Assembly (NCBI RefSeq): GCF_025869515.1
Contig: NZ_JAOZVR010000116.1
Span: 50,121-114,120 of the forward strand
DNA from: Ferrovibrio sp.
GTDB taxonomy: Bacteria; Pseudomonadota; Alphaproteobacteria; Ferrovibrionales; Ferrovibrionaceae
DNA length: 64,000 nucleotides
Direction of reading: 5' to 3'
Each line of letters starts with the position of its first letter. The stretch's first letter is position 1. The notes beneath the pieces were generated by a model. The model saw nothing but the letters and a program-made list of their open reading frames with translations, did not search any database and was not told where the DNA came from. The translations under genes and the position numbers were made by a program. Shown here in pieces: positions 43,387-52,288 of this stretch.

Positions 43387-44123
43387 CCGCGCTCGCCTTC
43401 GCCAGTCTCGACCTGAACGATTACACCGCATCACTGAACGCGCAGATGCAGGGCCGCCAGGCCGAAGATATCCTGCGCATCGCGCTCCGCGACCTGTTCC
43501 CCGGGCAGATCGCCCTGGTTTCGTCCTTCGGTGCCGAATCCGCCGTGCTGCTGCATCTGGTGGCGCAGGTGGACAAGGCCACGCCGGTACTGTTCCTCGA
43601 CACCGGCAAGCTGTTCGACGAGACGCTGAAATACCGCGACGAGATGATCGCGCGACTGGGCCTGACCGATGTGCGCGTGCTGACGCCGGATCCGAAACTG
43701 CTGGCGGCGCAGGACGATGGCGGCACGCTGTGGTTCCGCGATGCCGAGGCCTGCTGCCGCATCCGCAAGGTTGAGCCGCTGGCCCGCGGGCTGAAACCCT
43801 TTGCCGCCTGGATCAATGGCCGCAAACGGTTCCAGGCGGGCACACGCCAGCATATCCCGCTGGTCGAGGCCGATGGCGCGCGCCTGAAATTCAATCCGCT
43901 GGCCAACTGGGGCCCGGCGGAGATCGAGGCCTATTTCACCCGTTACGACCTGCCGCGCCATCCGCTGGTCGCCCAGGGCTATCCCTCGATCGGCTGCGCC
44001 CCCTGCACCCATCCGGTGGCCACCGGGGAGGACGCCCGGGCCGGGCGCTGGCAGGGCAGCGAAAAGACCGAATGCGGCATCCATACCGCCCCGGTGCCAC
44101 CCGCTACCTCCTTAATCTATTAA
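43383..44123 (+). CDS. cysH: Adenylyl-sulfate (APS/PAPS) reductase, iron-sulfur type
   Basis: A 246-aa reductase making sulfite from activated sulfate with thioredoxin. Seen: the adenylyl-binding loop VSSFGAESAVLLHLVAQV, LDTGKLFDETLKYRD, and the [4Fe-4S] ligands Cys124-Cys125 in DAEACCRIRKVEPL and Cys205 and Cys208 in GCAPCTHPV. The catalytic Cys231 is in the C-terminal ECGIH. The CC...CxxC cluster marks it as the APS-reducing type, although an APS kinase domain is also encoded downstream. Overlaps DUF934 by four bases. Confidence 0.93.
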   Translation: MTALAFASLDLNDYTASLNAQMQGRQAEDILRIALRDLFPGQIALVSSFGAESAVLLHLVAQVDKATPVLFLDTGKLFDETLKYRDEMIARLGLTDVRVLTPDPKLLAAQDDGGTLWFRDAEACCRIRKVEPLARGLKPFAAWINGRKRFQAGTRQHIPLVEADGARLKFNPLANWGPAEIEAYFTRYDLPRHPLVAQGYPSIGCAPCTHPVATGEDARAGRWQGSEKTECGIHTAPVPPATSLIY

Positions 44124-44151
44124 TACTTTTTGGGCAAAGTACCTGCAAAAA

Positions 44152-44967
44152 ATGTTATTAAAAGCCATGCATGACGACCTAGATTCCCTGGAAGCCCAGA
44201 GCGTTTACATCCTCCGCGAAGCCTATAGCCGGATTAAACCGCTGGCGATGCTGTGGTCGCTCGGCAAGGATTCCAATGTGATGATCTGGCTGGCCAAGAA
44301 GGCCTTCCTCGGCCGCGTGCCATTTCCGGTCGCGCATCTGGATACCGGCCTGGAATTCCCCGAGACCTATGCCTTCCGCGACCGCTACGCCACCGAGTGG
44401 GACCTGGAACTGATCAAGGACGCCTGCCCGCCGCTGGAGGCGACCGACCCCACCCTGCCGCATAATTCGCGCGTCGCCGCCCGCAAGACACTGGGCCTGA
44501 AGGAAGCCATCGCCAGATACCAGTGGAAAGGCGTGATCGCCGGCATCCGCCGCGACGAGCAGGCCACACGGGCGAAAGAGCGCGTGTTCAGCCCCCGGGA
44601 CGATACCGGGGCCTGGGATTTCCGCGACCAGCCGCCGGAACTGTGGGACCATTTCGCCGCCGATCTGCCCGATGGCGTGCATATGCGGGTTCATCCGCTG
44701 CTGCACTGGACCGAACTGGATATCTGGCGCTACATCCAGCGCGAACGCATTCCGGTGGTGCCGCTGTATTTCGCCAATGCGGAGAACAAGCGGTTCCGCT
44801 CGCTGGGCGAGATCGGGATCACCTTCCCGATCGACAGTCCGGCCCGCGATATCGAGCAGATCATCGCCGAACTGGAAGTAACCCGCGAACCCGAGCGCGC
44901 CGGCCGCGCCATGGACCACGACAGCGAGGATGCTTTCGAGCGCCTGCGCGTCGCGGGCTATATGTGA
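44152..44967 (+). CDS. cysD: Sulfate adenylyltransferase subunit 2
   Basis: ATP-pyrophosphatase subunit of ATP sulfurylase (271 aa, or 266 from the next ATG). Seen: LDSLEAQSVYILREAYSRIK, the PP-loop MLWSLGKDSNVMIWLAKKAF, HLDTGLEFPETYAFRDRYAT, VIAGIRRDEQATRAKERVFS, HPLLHWTELDIWRYIQRERI and the terminal ERAGRAMDHDSEDAFERLRV. Neither ATG (44152, 44167) has a visible Shine-Dalgarno; 44167 matches the family start better. It lies 28 bases after cysH and 8 before cysNC. Confidence 0.94.
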   Translation: MLLKAMHDDLDSLEAQSVYILREAYSRIKPLAMLWSLGKDSNVMIWLAKKAFLGRVPFPVAHLDTGLEFPETYAFRDRYATEWDLELIKDACPPLEATDPTLPHNSRVAARKTLGLKEAIARYQWKGVIAGIRRDEQATRAKERVFSPRDDTGAWDFRDQPPELWDHFAADLPDGVHMRVHPLLHWTELDIWRYIQRERIPVVPLYFANAENKRFRSLGEIGITFPIDSPARDIEQIIAELEVTREPERAGRAMDHDSEDAFERLRVAGYM

Positions 44968-44975
44968 GGTCGCAG

Positions 44976-46877
44976 ATGTCCGCCGTCGCACTCGCCACAG
45001 CCCCCAAGACCGCCAGCCTGCATAGCGGCCGCGCCTTCCCCATCGTCATCGTCGGCCATGTCGATCATGGCAAGTCGACCCTGGTCGGCCGTCTGCTGCA
45101 TGACACGGATTCATTGCCGACCGGCAAGCTGGAACAGCTGAAGGCCGTGTCGGAAAAGCGCGGCCTGGAATTCGAATGGTCGTTCCTGCTCGATGCGCTG
45201 CAGGTCGAACGCGACCAGGGCATCACGGTGGATACCACGCAGATCTGGTTCACCACCCGGCAGCGGCGCTATGTCATCATCGACGCGCCGGGCCATAAAG
45301 AGTTTCTCAAGAACATGGTGACCGGCGCGGCCCAGGCCGATGCCGCGATCCTGGTCGTCGATGCCGCGCAGGGGCTGGCCGAACAGACACGTCGCCATGC
45401 CTACCTGCTGCATCTGCTCGGCATCCGCCAGGTTGCGGTGGCGGTCAACAAGATCGACCTGATCGATCATGACCCGGTGAAATTCCAGGCCGTGGCCGAC
45501 GCGGTGCGCAAATATCTCGCCGACATCGGCATCCAGGTGCAGGCCATCGTGCCGGTCTCGGCTCGCCAGGGCGACAACATTGTCGGCCCGAGCCCGCATA
45601 CCAAATGGTATCAGGGACCGACCCTGATCGGCGCGCTCGATGCCTTTGCGCCGCGCGCCCTGCCGGTAGAGCAGCCGCTGCGCCTGCCGGTGCAGGACCT
45701 GTACCGCTATGGCGACAAGCGTATCGTTGTCGGCCGCATCGAAAGCGGACAGCTCAGGGTGGGCGACCGCATCCGCTTCGCACCGCTCGGCCGCGAGGCC
45801 ACGGTCGCGACCCTGGAACAATGGGACGGCAATGTGCCGCGCCCCCTGCTGACCGTGGCGACAGCCGGCGAGAGCGTGGCCTTCACCCTGGACGAGGATG
45901 TGTTCGTCGAACGCGGCGCACTGGCCTCGCCGCCCGATAACCGGCCGCTCGATGCCAACCGGTTCACCGTGCGCCTGTTCTGGCTCGACAAGCTTCCGCT
46001 GCGCAAGAACGACCGCCTGACCCTGAAGATCGGCACTGCCGAACGCGATGCCGAGGTGGAATCGATCGTCGAAACGCTCGATGTCGAAACGCTCGATTCC
46101 GCCAGCGCACAGCAGATCGAACGCAACGGCGTCGCCCGCGTGATCCTGCGCGTGCGGCCGCCGCTGGCGCTCGACCTCTACGAAACCCTGCCGCGCACCG
46201 GCCGCGGCGTGCTGATCCGCGGACCGCAGATCGTCGGCGGCCTGGTGATCGAGAGCGCCGCCACCCGCGTCAGCACCGACATCACCACCGTCGATACCAG
46301 CGTCACGGTGCAGGAACGCATCGAGATGAACGGCCATCGTGGCGGCGTGGTCTGGATGACCGGCCTGTCCGGTGCCGGCAAGTCGACGATCGCCATGGCC
46401 ACGCAGCGCCTGCTGTTCACGCGCGGCCGCCATGTCGCGGTGCTGGACGGCGACAATCTGCGTCACGGACTGAACCGCGATCTCGGGTTCACCGATGCCG
46501 ACCGCATGGAAAATATCCGGCGTCTGGCTGAAGTCGCCAAACTGATGGCGGTCAACGGCTCGCTGGTGCTGGTTTCGGCGATTTCGCCGCTGCAGAAATT
46601 CCGCGACATGGCACGCGGCATCATCGGCGACGATTTCCGCGAAATCTATGTGAAAGCCGATCTTGCCACCTGCGAGTCCCGCGACCCCAAGGGATTGTAT
46701 CGCCGCGCCCGCTCCGGCGAGATCAAGAATTTTACCGGCATCTCGGCTCCCTACGAAGCGCCGACGCAGCCGGACCTGACACTGGATACCAGCAAACCCT
46801 TGTCACTCGCGGTCACCATTCTGGTAGAATACGTCGAAAGCATTTTCGGCGAGTTGCCCTGGCACCCCGATATTTAA
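44976..46877 (+). CDS. cysNC: Bifunctional sulfate adenylyltransferase subunit 1/adenylylsulfate kinase
   Basis: A 633-aa fusion. The N-terminal CysN GTPase drives ATP sulfurylase: GHVDHGKSTLVGRLLHDTD (P-loop, residues 27-34), DQGITVDTTQIWF, DAPGHKEFLKNMVTGAAQAD and NKIDLIDHD. Two beta-barrel domains follow. From about residue 455 comes the CysC APS kinase: MTGLSGAGKSTIAMATQRLL (P-loop from 463), LDGDNLRHGLNRDLGFTDAD, RRLAEVAKLMAVNGSLVLVS, and YVKADLATCESRDPKGLYRR. The fusion is common in Alphaproteobacteria. Part of the cys cluster after cysD. Confidence 0.96.
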   Translation: MSAVALATAPKTASLHSGRAFPIVIVGHVDHGKSTLVGRLLHDTDSLPTGKLEQLKAVSEKRGLEFEWSFLLDALQVERDQGITVDTTQIWFTTRQRRYVIIDAPGHKEFLKNMVTGAAQADAAILVVDAAQGLAEQTRRHAYLLHLLGIRQVAVAVNKIDLIDHDPVKFQAVADAVRKYLADIGIQVQAIVPVSARQGDNIVGPSPHTKWYQGPTLIGALDAFAPRALPVEQPLRLPVQDLYRYGDKRIVVGRIESGQLRVGDRIRFAPLGREATVATLEQWDGNVPRPLLTVATAGESVAFTLDEDVFVERGALASPPDNRPLDANRFTVRLFWLDKLPLRKNDRLTLKIGTAERDAEVESIVETLDVETLDSASAQQIERNGVARVILRVRPPLALDLYETLPRTGRGVLIRGPQIVGGLVIESAATRVSTDITTVDTSVTVQERIEMNGHRGGVVWMTGLSGAGKSTIAMATQRLLFTRGRHVAVLDGDNLRHGLNRDLGFTDADRMENIRRLAEVAKLMAVNGSLVLVSAISPLQKFRDMARGIIGDDFREIYVKADLATCESRDPKGLYRRARSGEIKNFTGISAPYEAPTQPDLTLDTSKPLSLAVTILVEYVESIFGELPWHPDI

Positions 46878-46980
46878 TTCTGCCGGCCGAGGCACATTTC
46901 GGGTCCGGCAGGGAGCTGCTCCGGCGATTGCCGCAGCATGCCGCTCCGGTGCAGGCCTTATCGCAGCCAGGAGGCAGCGC

Positions 46981-47751
46981 TTGGAATTCGATTTGGTTTT
47001 GTTTGCCGCTGTCGGTTTCGCTGCACAGCTTATCGATGGCGCCATCGGCATGGGCTATGGCGTGATTGCCAGCAGCGTGCTGATCGCCACCGGCATGCCG
47101 CCGGCGGTGGCCAGCGCCGCCGTTCACGTGACCAAAATCCCCACCGGCATCGCCTCGGGCCTGTCGCACTGGAAATTCGGCAATATCGACTGGCCGGTCT
47201 GCCGTCGCCTGATCCTGCCCGGCATTGTCGGCGGCATCGTCGGCGCCAGCGTGATCGCGCTGCTGCCGATTCAGGTGATCCGCCCGCTGGCCGCCCTCTA
47301 TCTGGGCCTGATGGGCGTGGTGGTGATCCTGCGCGCCCTGCGCTGGCGGCGCGACCTCGATCCCGCAGCGACGCCCAGGGGCCGGACCGGCCTGATCGGC
47401 CTGCTCGGCGGCCTGTTCGATTCCTTCGGCGGCGGCTGGGGCCCGATCGTCACCTCCAGCCTGGTGCTGCAGGGCCACGAACCGCGGCGGGTGGTCGGTT
47501 CCGCCAATGCCGCCGAGCCGGTGGTGGCAGCCGTGCAGGCGGCGGTCTTTTCCTTCTGGCTCGGCGCCGCCACGCTGACCGCCATCGGCAGCACGGCGCT
47601 GGCCATCATGGCCGGCGCTCTGCTGGCCGCGCCGGTGGCGGCCTTCCTGGTCAACAAGCTGCCCGGCCGGCTGATCGCCGGTACCGTCGGCATCGTGCTG
47701 GTCGGGATCAATATTCCGGCGCTGGTCTCGCTGATCGGGCGGCTGCTCTAG
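46981..47751 (+). CDS. TSUP-family sulfite/sulfonate exporter (TauE/SafE)
   Basis: A 256-aa membrane transporter with about eight helices. Seen: LVLFAAVGFAAQLIDGAIGM and GYGVIASSVLIATGMPPAVA as the first family repeat, VHVTKIPTGIASGLSHWKFG, then the second repeat GLLGGLFDSFGGGWGPIVTS and VVGSANAAEPVVAAVQAAVF. The TTG at 46981 is the start: a perfect AGGAGG lies seven bases upstream and no ATG fits. Position after cysNC suggests export of excess sulfite or a related sulfur anion; substrate inferred from context. Confidence 0.87.
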   Translation: MEFDLVLFAAVGFAAQLIDGAIGMGYGVIASSVLIATGMPPAVASAAVHVTKIPTGIASGLSHWKFGNIDWPVCRRLILPGIVGGIVGASVIALLPIQVIRPLAALYLGLMGVVVILRALRWRRDLDPAATPRGRTGLIGLLGGLFDSFGGGWGPIVTSSLVLQGHEPRRVVGSANAAEPVVAAVQAAVFSFWLGAATLTAIGSTALAIMAGALLAAPVAAFLVNKLPGRLIAGTVGIVLVGINIPALVSLIGRLL

Positions 47752-47760
47752 AGCAACTGC

Positions 47761-48093
47761 CTACATCCGGGGGGCAGCACGCCACTGGTAGCGCCCGCTG
47801 CGAAAACCGGCGAAATACTTCTTGATATCGGGATGATTGACCGGGCCGGCCTCGGCATCGGGCAGCAGATTTTGCTCCGATACATAGGCGACATAGGCGC
47901 TTTGGGCATTCTCGGCCAGCAGATGATAGAAGGGCTGGTCCTTGCGCGGCCGCAGATCCGGCGGAATCGACTGCCACCATTCCTCGGTGTTATTGAATAC
48001 CGGGTCGACGTCGAAAATCACGCCGCGGAACGGAAACAGGCGGTGCCGCACGACATCGCCGATCGAAAACTTGGCCTCGCGGCTTTCAGCCAT
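47761..48093 (-). CDS. hspQ: Heat shock protein HspQ (hemimethylated-DNA-binding YccV-like)
   Basis: A 110-aa YccV-like protein. Seen: AKFSIGDVVRHRLFPFRGVI, FDVDPVFNNTEEWWQSIPPD, LRPRKDQPFYHLLAENAQSA and YVAYVSEQNLLPDAEAGPVN, closing HPDIKKYF. HspQ family members modulate protease specificity and bind hemimethylated DNA in enterobacteria. The ATG at 48093 is preferred over a TTG that overlaps the SDR stop; GAGAGG lies before it. It follows the SDR gene on the same strand. Confidence 0.9.
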   Translation of the reverse strand: MAESREAKFSIGDVVRHRLFPFRGVIFDVDPVFNNTEEWWQSIPPDLRPRKDQPFYHLLAENAQSAYVAYVSEQNLLPDAEAGPVNHPDIKKYFAGFRSGRYQWRAAPRM

Positions 48094-48119
48094 CCTGCCT
48101 CTCACTCTGCGGTCGCCCC

Positions 48120-48872
48120 TCAATAGGTGGCGCGGCCGCCGCTCAGATCGAATACCGCACCCGTGGTGAAGGAGTTTTCCTTCGACACCAGCCAGGCCAC
48201 CATCGCGGCAATCTCATCCACCGCCACGAAACGCGCGCGAGGGATTTTCGACAGCATATAGTCGATATGCGTCTGCGTCATCTGGTCGAAGATGGCGGTT
48301 TTCGCCGCCGCCGGCGTGATGCAGTTGACGGCGATATCAATGCCGGCCAGTTCCTTGCCCAACGCCTTGGTCAGGGCAATCACGCCGGCCTTCGCCGCGC
48401 TGTAGGCGCTGGCATTCGGGTTGCCTTCCTTGCCGGCTATGGAGGCGACATTGACGATGCGGCCATAGCCCTTCGCCTTCATCAGCGGCACCACGGCACG
48501 GCAGCAATGGAACACGCCGGTCAGGTCGATATCGATCACCTGCTGCCAGGCCTCCAGCGGATAGGTTTCAACCGGCGCATTCGGTCCGGCAATGCCGGCA
48601 TTGTTGACCAGCAGGTCGATGCCGCCGAGCTGCGCCGCGGTTTCCTGCGCTGCCGCCGCGATACTGTCCCAGGCGGTGACATCGGCGGTGACGGCAATCA
48701 CGCGGCCCAGATCGGCCAGCTCACGCACCGCGCTGCCGGCCAGCCCGGCATCGCGATCCCAGATCGCCACGGCGGCGCCCGAACGCAGCAGCCGCTCGGT
48801 CACGGCGCGACCAATGCCCTGTGCGCCGCCGGTGACGACGCCGCTTTTGCCCTTCAGGTCGATCTCGTTCAT
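48120..48872 (-). CDS. Short-chain dehydrogenase/reductase (SDR)
   Basis: A 250-aa classical SDR. Seen: the cofactor loop GVVTGGAQGIGRAVTERLLR (TGxxxGIG), D in VTADVTAWDS, NNAGIAG, catalytic Ser in IVNVASIAGKEGNPNASAYS, the YxxxK as YSAAKAGVIALTKALGKEL, and NCITPAAAKT. Charged residue after strand 2 (IWDRD) suggests NAD preference. 3-oxoacyl-ACP reductase-like or sugar dehydrogenase-like; substrate unknown. Downstream hspQ may be co-transcribed. Confidence 0.88.
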   Translation of the reverse strand: MNEIDLKGKSGVVTGGAQGIGRAVTERLLRSGAAVAIWDRDAGLAGSAVRELADLGRVIAVTADVTAWDSIAAAAQETAAQLGGIDLLVNNAGIAGPNAPVETYPLEAWQQVIDIDLTGVFHCCRAVVPLMKAKGYGRIVNVASIAGKEGNPNASAYSAAKAGVIALTKALGKELAGIDIAVNCITPAAAKTAIFDQMTQTHIDYMLSKIPRARFVAVDEIAAMVAWLVSKENSFTTGAVFDLSGGRATY

Positions 48873-48975
48873 GTCGTTTTCGCTCCGGTTTTTTGACAGG
48901 CTAGCAGAAAGACCGACCTGTTTAACAGGTCTGGGCTTTCTGCTCCTGCCCGCCTAATCTGGGGACGGAGGCAGG

Positions 48976-49473
48976 ATGAGCGACGAAACCGATCCCATCG
49001 TCGACAATTACGCTCGGCCAACGGAGCTGCCGTCAGGGCTGCAGGATTTTCTCGCCTACTGGACCAGCCTGCGTGACGCGGCCGGCGGCGTGCCGCCCAA
49101 ACGCGCCATCGATGTGATGACGATCCCGCGCCGGCTGCTGCCCGGCATCGGCCTGATCGACTGCCTCATGCTGCCCGACGGACGGATGCGCATTTACTAT
49201 CGCCTGCTCGGCACCGGGCACCGGCACTCGACCGAACACGACTATAGCGGCCGCTATTACGACGAGGTCTACACGCCTGAACAGGTCAGTCGCCTGGAAG
49301 CCGAGTATCGCACCATCCTCGACAGCGGCCGGCCGCATTATGCACGACGCGCCTCGCTGGGGCCCAATCGCGACTTCATCATTTTCCAGCGTTTCCTGGC
49401 GCCGCTGCTCGACGATAGCGGTGCGCCGCGCCATCTGATCGGCTACTGGCACTGGGAACCAATCAGGCCCTGA
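48976..49473 (+). CDS. PAS_5 domain protein (third copy)
   Basis: A 165-aa stand-alone PAS_5 protein, related to the pair at 19642-20666. Seen: LPSGLQDFLAYWTSLRDAAG, GVPPKRAIDVMTIPRRLLPG, IGLIDCLMLPDGRMRIYYRL, LGTGHRHSTEHDYSGRYYDE and FQRFLAPLLDDSGAPRHLIG, ending in a typical YWHWEPI. A GGAGG sequence lies before the ATG. Divergent from the SDR gene. Function unknown. Confidence 0.8.
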   Translation: MSDETDPIVDNYARPTELPSGLQDFLAYWTSLRDAAGGVPPKRAIDVMTIPRRLLPGIGLIDCLMLPDGRMRIYYRLLGTGHRHSTEHDYSGRYYDEVYTPEQVSRLEAEYRTILDSGRPHYARRASLGPNRDFIIFQRFLAPLLDDSGAPRHLIGYWHWEPIRP

Positions 49474-49578
49474 CGCGTTGCGGGCTGCCGGCGCTGCATG
49501 AAAGTCTTGCCCGCCCACTGGACGAACGCGGTCTGCTGCGCCATCTGAACCGCGCTTCACTGCATGAGGTCAGAACGC

Positions 49579-50154
49579 GTGACGATCACTGCCGATGCCA
49601 TCCTCGACTTCTGGTTCGACCGCCGGCCCGGCGTGGCGCTTGAGACTCGCAAGGCCTGGTTCGAAAAGGACCCCGCTTTCGACGATACCATCCGCCGACG
49701 TTTCGGCGCCGCCGTGGAAACCGTGCTGGCGGGAGGCCATGCCGATTGGACCGAGACCGCCGAAGGCGCACTGGCGCTGCTGATCCTGCTCGACCAGTTT
49801 CCGCGCAATATCTTCCGCGGCCAGGCCAAGGCCTTTGCCGGCGATGCGCGGGCGCGCGCCATCGCGCGCCAGGCAGTGGATCGCGGTTTCGATATCGCGC
49901 TGCCGCCGGTCATGCGGATGTTCTTCTATCTGCCGTTCGAGCATAGCGAGCACCTGCCCGACCAGGATCTGGCGCATCTGCTGTTCTCGGCGCTGGACAA
50001 GGAACTGCCGGGTCTGGACCTGGCATCGTGGGCCGACAAGCATCGGGTGATCATCGCCCGCTTCGGCCGCTTTCCGCATCGCAATGCGGCGCTCGGGCGC
50101 CAGAATTCACCCGAGGAAATCGAATTCCTCAGGCAGCCCGGATCGTCGTTTTAA
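49579..50154 (+). CDS. DUF924 family protein
   Basis: A 191-aa all-helical protein of the DUF924 family. Seen: ADAILDFWFDRRPGVALETR, KAWFEKDPAFDDTIRRRFGA, ALALLILLDQFPRNIFRGQA and KAFAGDARARAIARQAVDRG, then MRMFFYLPFEHSEHLPDQDL and a closing IIARFGRFPHRNAALGRQNS. All are family hallmarks (LDQFPRN, PFEHSE, GRFPHRN). A GTG at 49579 with GAGG nine bases upstream is preferred; an ATG at 49564 would add five residues but lacks a ribosome-binding site. Its 3' end overlaps that of the HxlR gene by 26 bases. Function unknown. Confidence 0.87.
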   Translation: MTITADAILDFWFDRRPGVALETRKAWFEKDPAFDDTIRRRFGAAVETVLAGGHADWTETAEGALALLILLDQFPRNIFRGQAKAFAGDARARAIARQAVDRGFDIALPPVMRMFFYLPFEHSEHLPDQDLAHLLFSALDKELPGLDLASWADKHRVIIARFGRFPHRNAALGRQNSPEEIEFLRQPGSSF

Positions 50155-50902
50155 GCGGCTTCTTCGTGTTCAGGGGCAGCGGCGTGACGATCGGCGACGG
50201 CGGCTCGGCCGGCACACGCAGCAGCCGCATCTGCGGCGGCTCGACCAGGTCGAGTGCCGCGATCAGGCGGCTGACCAGGCGGGGATTGTCGGAAAAGACG
50301 ACATCCCCGGCCAGACGCGCCTTCTGCAGGCTGGCCAGCCCGATCACCACGCGGGTCATCATATCGAGATCGGCCCTGATCTGCAGGTCGGCCTCGAAGC
50401 CCATGTCGGTATAACAGAGATCGATATCCTGATCGCGCTTGATGAGCCACCAGTTGCGCAGCTTGTGATCGCGGCGCGGTACGTTGCTGAATTCGAAATG
50501 CAGCACGGCCTTGGCCGGCAGTTCGGTGCGGCCGAGCAGGAAAGCGCGCAGCGAATACATCAGATAGCTGACATTGCGGTCGCGCTCGTCGAGATAGGGC
50601 AGGCGCCAGGTGCTGCCCCATTCGGCCAGCTGGTTGATCAGCGGGCGCAAAGCATTGCCGCATTCGGTCAGACGGTAGACATGGCTGCGCCCCTGCGGCA
50701 CGCGCTCGATCAGGTTGCTGAGTTCCATTTCCTTGAGCCGGCGCGCCAGCAGGCTGCGCGACATCAGCGGCACGCCGCTCTGGATGTCGCTGAACCGCTC
50801 GCTGCCCTTCATCAGTTCGGTGAGAATCAACGGCGTCCAGCGGCCGGCCACGACCTCGGCCGCCTTCGCCACCGGGCAGAAGATTCCATACCGCATATCC
50901 AT
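50129..50902 (-). CDS. HxlR-family regulator with C-terminal SCP2-like domain
   Basis: A 257-aa regulator. Seen: an N-terminal HxlR winged HTH, MRYGIFCPVAKAAEVVAGRW, TPLILTELMKGSERFSDIQS, GVPLMSRSLLARRLKEMELS and LIERVPQGRSHVYRLTECGN. A C-terminal extension of about 130 residues (VLHFEFSNVPRRDHKLRNWW, LCYTDMGFEADLQIRADLDM) resembles the sterol-carrier-like domain of some HxlR proteins. Divergent from an acyl-CoA dehydrogenase-like gene 130 bases away, so probably its regulator. Start at 50902, or ATG 50896, chosen by family fit. Confidence 0.82.
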   Translation of the reverse strand: MDMRYGIFCPVAKAAEVVAGRWTPLILTELMKGSERFSDIQSGVPLMSRSLLARRLKEMELSNLIERVPQGRSHVYRLTECGNALRPLINQLAEWGSTWRLPYLDERDRNVSYLMYSLRAFLLGRTELPAKAVLHFEFSNVPRRDHKLRNWWLIKRDQDIDLCYTDMGFEADLQIRADLDMMTRVVIGLASLQKARLAGDVVFSDNPRLVSRLIAALDLVEPPQMRLLRVPAEPPSPIVTPLPLNTKKPLKTTIRAA

Positions 50903-51032
50903 GGCGGCAATGCTTATCCCGGGTGGCAGCGGCATGCCAAGTGCAATTTTTGAACTATCCCGTGATCGGGTCCATCCCCAGTATCCGGCCGCATCGATTG
51001 TGAAAGTCACGATACTGCGCAGGGAGTCCGCA

Positions 51033-52169
51033 ATGACCGCTCAAACACCAATCAAGAATCCTTCTAAAGACGATCTCGCCATCCGTGTAAAAACGCTGAC
51101 CGGCGAATTCTCCAGCAATGCAGTGTTGTTTGATGCGACCGACCGTTTCGCGGCCGAGCATTTCGCCGCGCTGAAAAGCAATCGCATCCTGTCTGCCGGC
51201 ATCCCCGCCGAACTGGGCGGCGGCGGCGCCAGCTATCGCGAGGTCGCCGACCTGCTGCGCAGTTTCGCGGGCGCCTGCAGCGGCACGGCGCTGGCACTAG
51301 CGATGCATATGCATCCGCTGGCGCTGCTGGTGCGGCGCTGGCGCGGTGATCCCGCCGCGGTGGAAGCCACCCTGCGCCGCATCGCCGGCGAGGAGCTGAT
51401 GCTGCTCTCGACCGGCGGCAACGACTGGCTCAACGGGTCGGGCACGGCGAAGAAGGTCGACGGCGGCTATCTGTTCTCGGCCCGCAAGCGCTTCGTCAGC
51501 GGTGCCGAAGCCGGCAACCTGCTGATGACCATGGCGATCTGCGACACCGAAGTGCTGCATGCCGCCGTGCCGATGACAAGCGAAGGCATCACCATCGAAC
51601 AGACCTGGCGCACGCTCGGCATGCGCGCGAGCGGCTCGCAGGATGTGCGGCTGGAAAACGTTTTCGTGCCGGATGCCAGCATCGCGCTGCGCCGGCCGGC
51701 CGGCGTCTGGCATCCCTTCTTCCATATGGTGACGCTGGTCGCCTTCCCGCTGATCTACAGCGTCTATCGCGGCGTGGCGGAAAAGCTGCGCGACGAGACG
51801 ATCCGGCTCGCGGCCAAACGCCGCAACGATGCCGATACCCAGTTGCAGATCGGCGCGATGGAAACCGCGCTGGCCGCCGCCGTGGCGGCGCATGAACAGA
51901 TGCTGCAGATGGGCGACGCGGCAGCACCGGGCGAACAGATTTCGGCCAGGATAATGACGCTGAAGCGCGCCATGACCGAAAACCTGCTGGCGATGGGATC
52001 GCTGGCGCTGGATGCGGCCGGCGGCAGCGCCTTCTATCGCGACAACGGCATCGAGCGGCTGTTCCGCGATCTGCAGGCGGCGCGCTATCACCCCTTCACC
52101 CAGCTGCCGCAGCAGCGGCTGGCCGGCCGTCTCGCCCTGGGACTGACGGCAGACGGCAAGGCCGCCTAA
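51033..52169 (+). CDS. Acyl-CoA dehydrogenase family protein
   Basis: A 378-aa flavoprotein of the acyl-CoA dehydrogenase superfamily. Seen: LKSNRILSAGIPAELGGGGA, SYREVADLLRSFAGACSGTA, LALAMHMHPLALLVRRWRGD, LFSARKRFVSGAEAGNLLMT, WRTLGMRASGSQDVRLENVF, and an all-helical C-terminal domain with YRDNGIERLFRDLQAARYHP. The usual catalytic Glu region is not obvious, and relatives include flavin-dependent hydroxylases and desulfurisation (DszC-like) enzymes, so the reaction is uncertain. AGGGAG precedes the ATG. Divergent from the HxlR gene. Confidence 0.82.
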   Translation: MTAQTPIKNPSKDDLAIRVKTLTGEFSSNAVLFDATDRFAAEHFAALKSNRILSAGIPAELGGGGASYREVADLLRSFAGACSGTALALAMHMHPLALLVRRWRGDPAAVEATLRRIAGEELMLLSTGGNDWLNGSGTAKKVDGGYLFSARKRFVSGAEAGNLLMTMAICDTEVLHAAVPMTSEGITIEQTWRTLGMRASGSQDVRLENVFVPDASIALRRPAGVWHPFFHMVTLVAFPLIYSVYRGVAEKLRDETIRLAAKRRNDADTQLQIGAMETALAAAVAAHEQMLQMGDAAAPGEQISARIMTLKRAMTENLLAMGSLALDAAGGSAFYRDNGIERLFRDLQAARYHPFTQLPQQRLAGRLALGLTADGKAA

Positions 52170-52250
52170 CCATACTGCCGCCCGGCGGCTTTGCCGCCAG
52201 GCAATGATCCTGGCAATGACTCCGTCGCGCAAAGCGCGACGGGATTCCGG

Positions 52251-52288
52251 AACGGCCGCGTGCGATCAGGCGCGCGGCCGTTTTGCTT
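52251..52288 (+). terminator. Rho-independent terminator overlapping the tag 3' end
   Basis: Arms AACGGCCGCG and CGCGGCCGTT surround a loop containing the tag stop, followed by TTGCTTT on the plus strand. It ends the acyl-CoA dehydrogenase-like transcript. A second hairpin (GTCGCGC/GCGCGAC) sits just upstream at 52223-52240. Confidence 0.7.
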
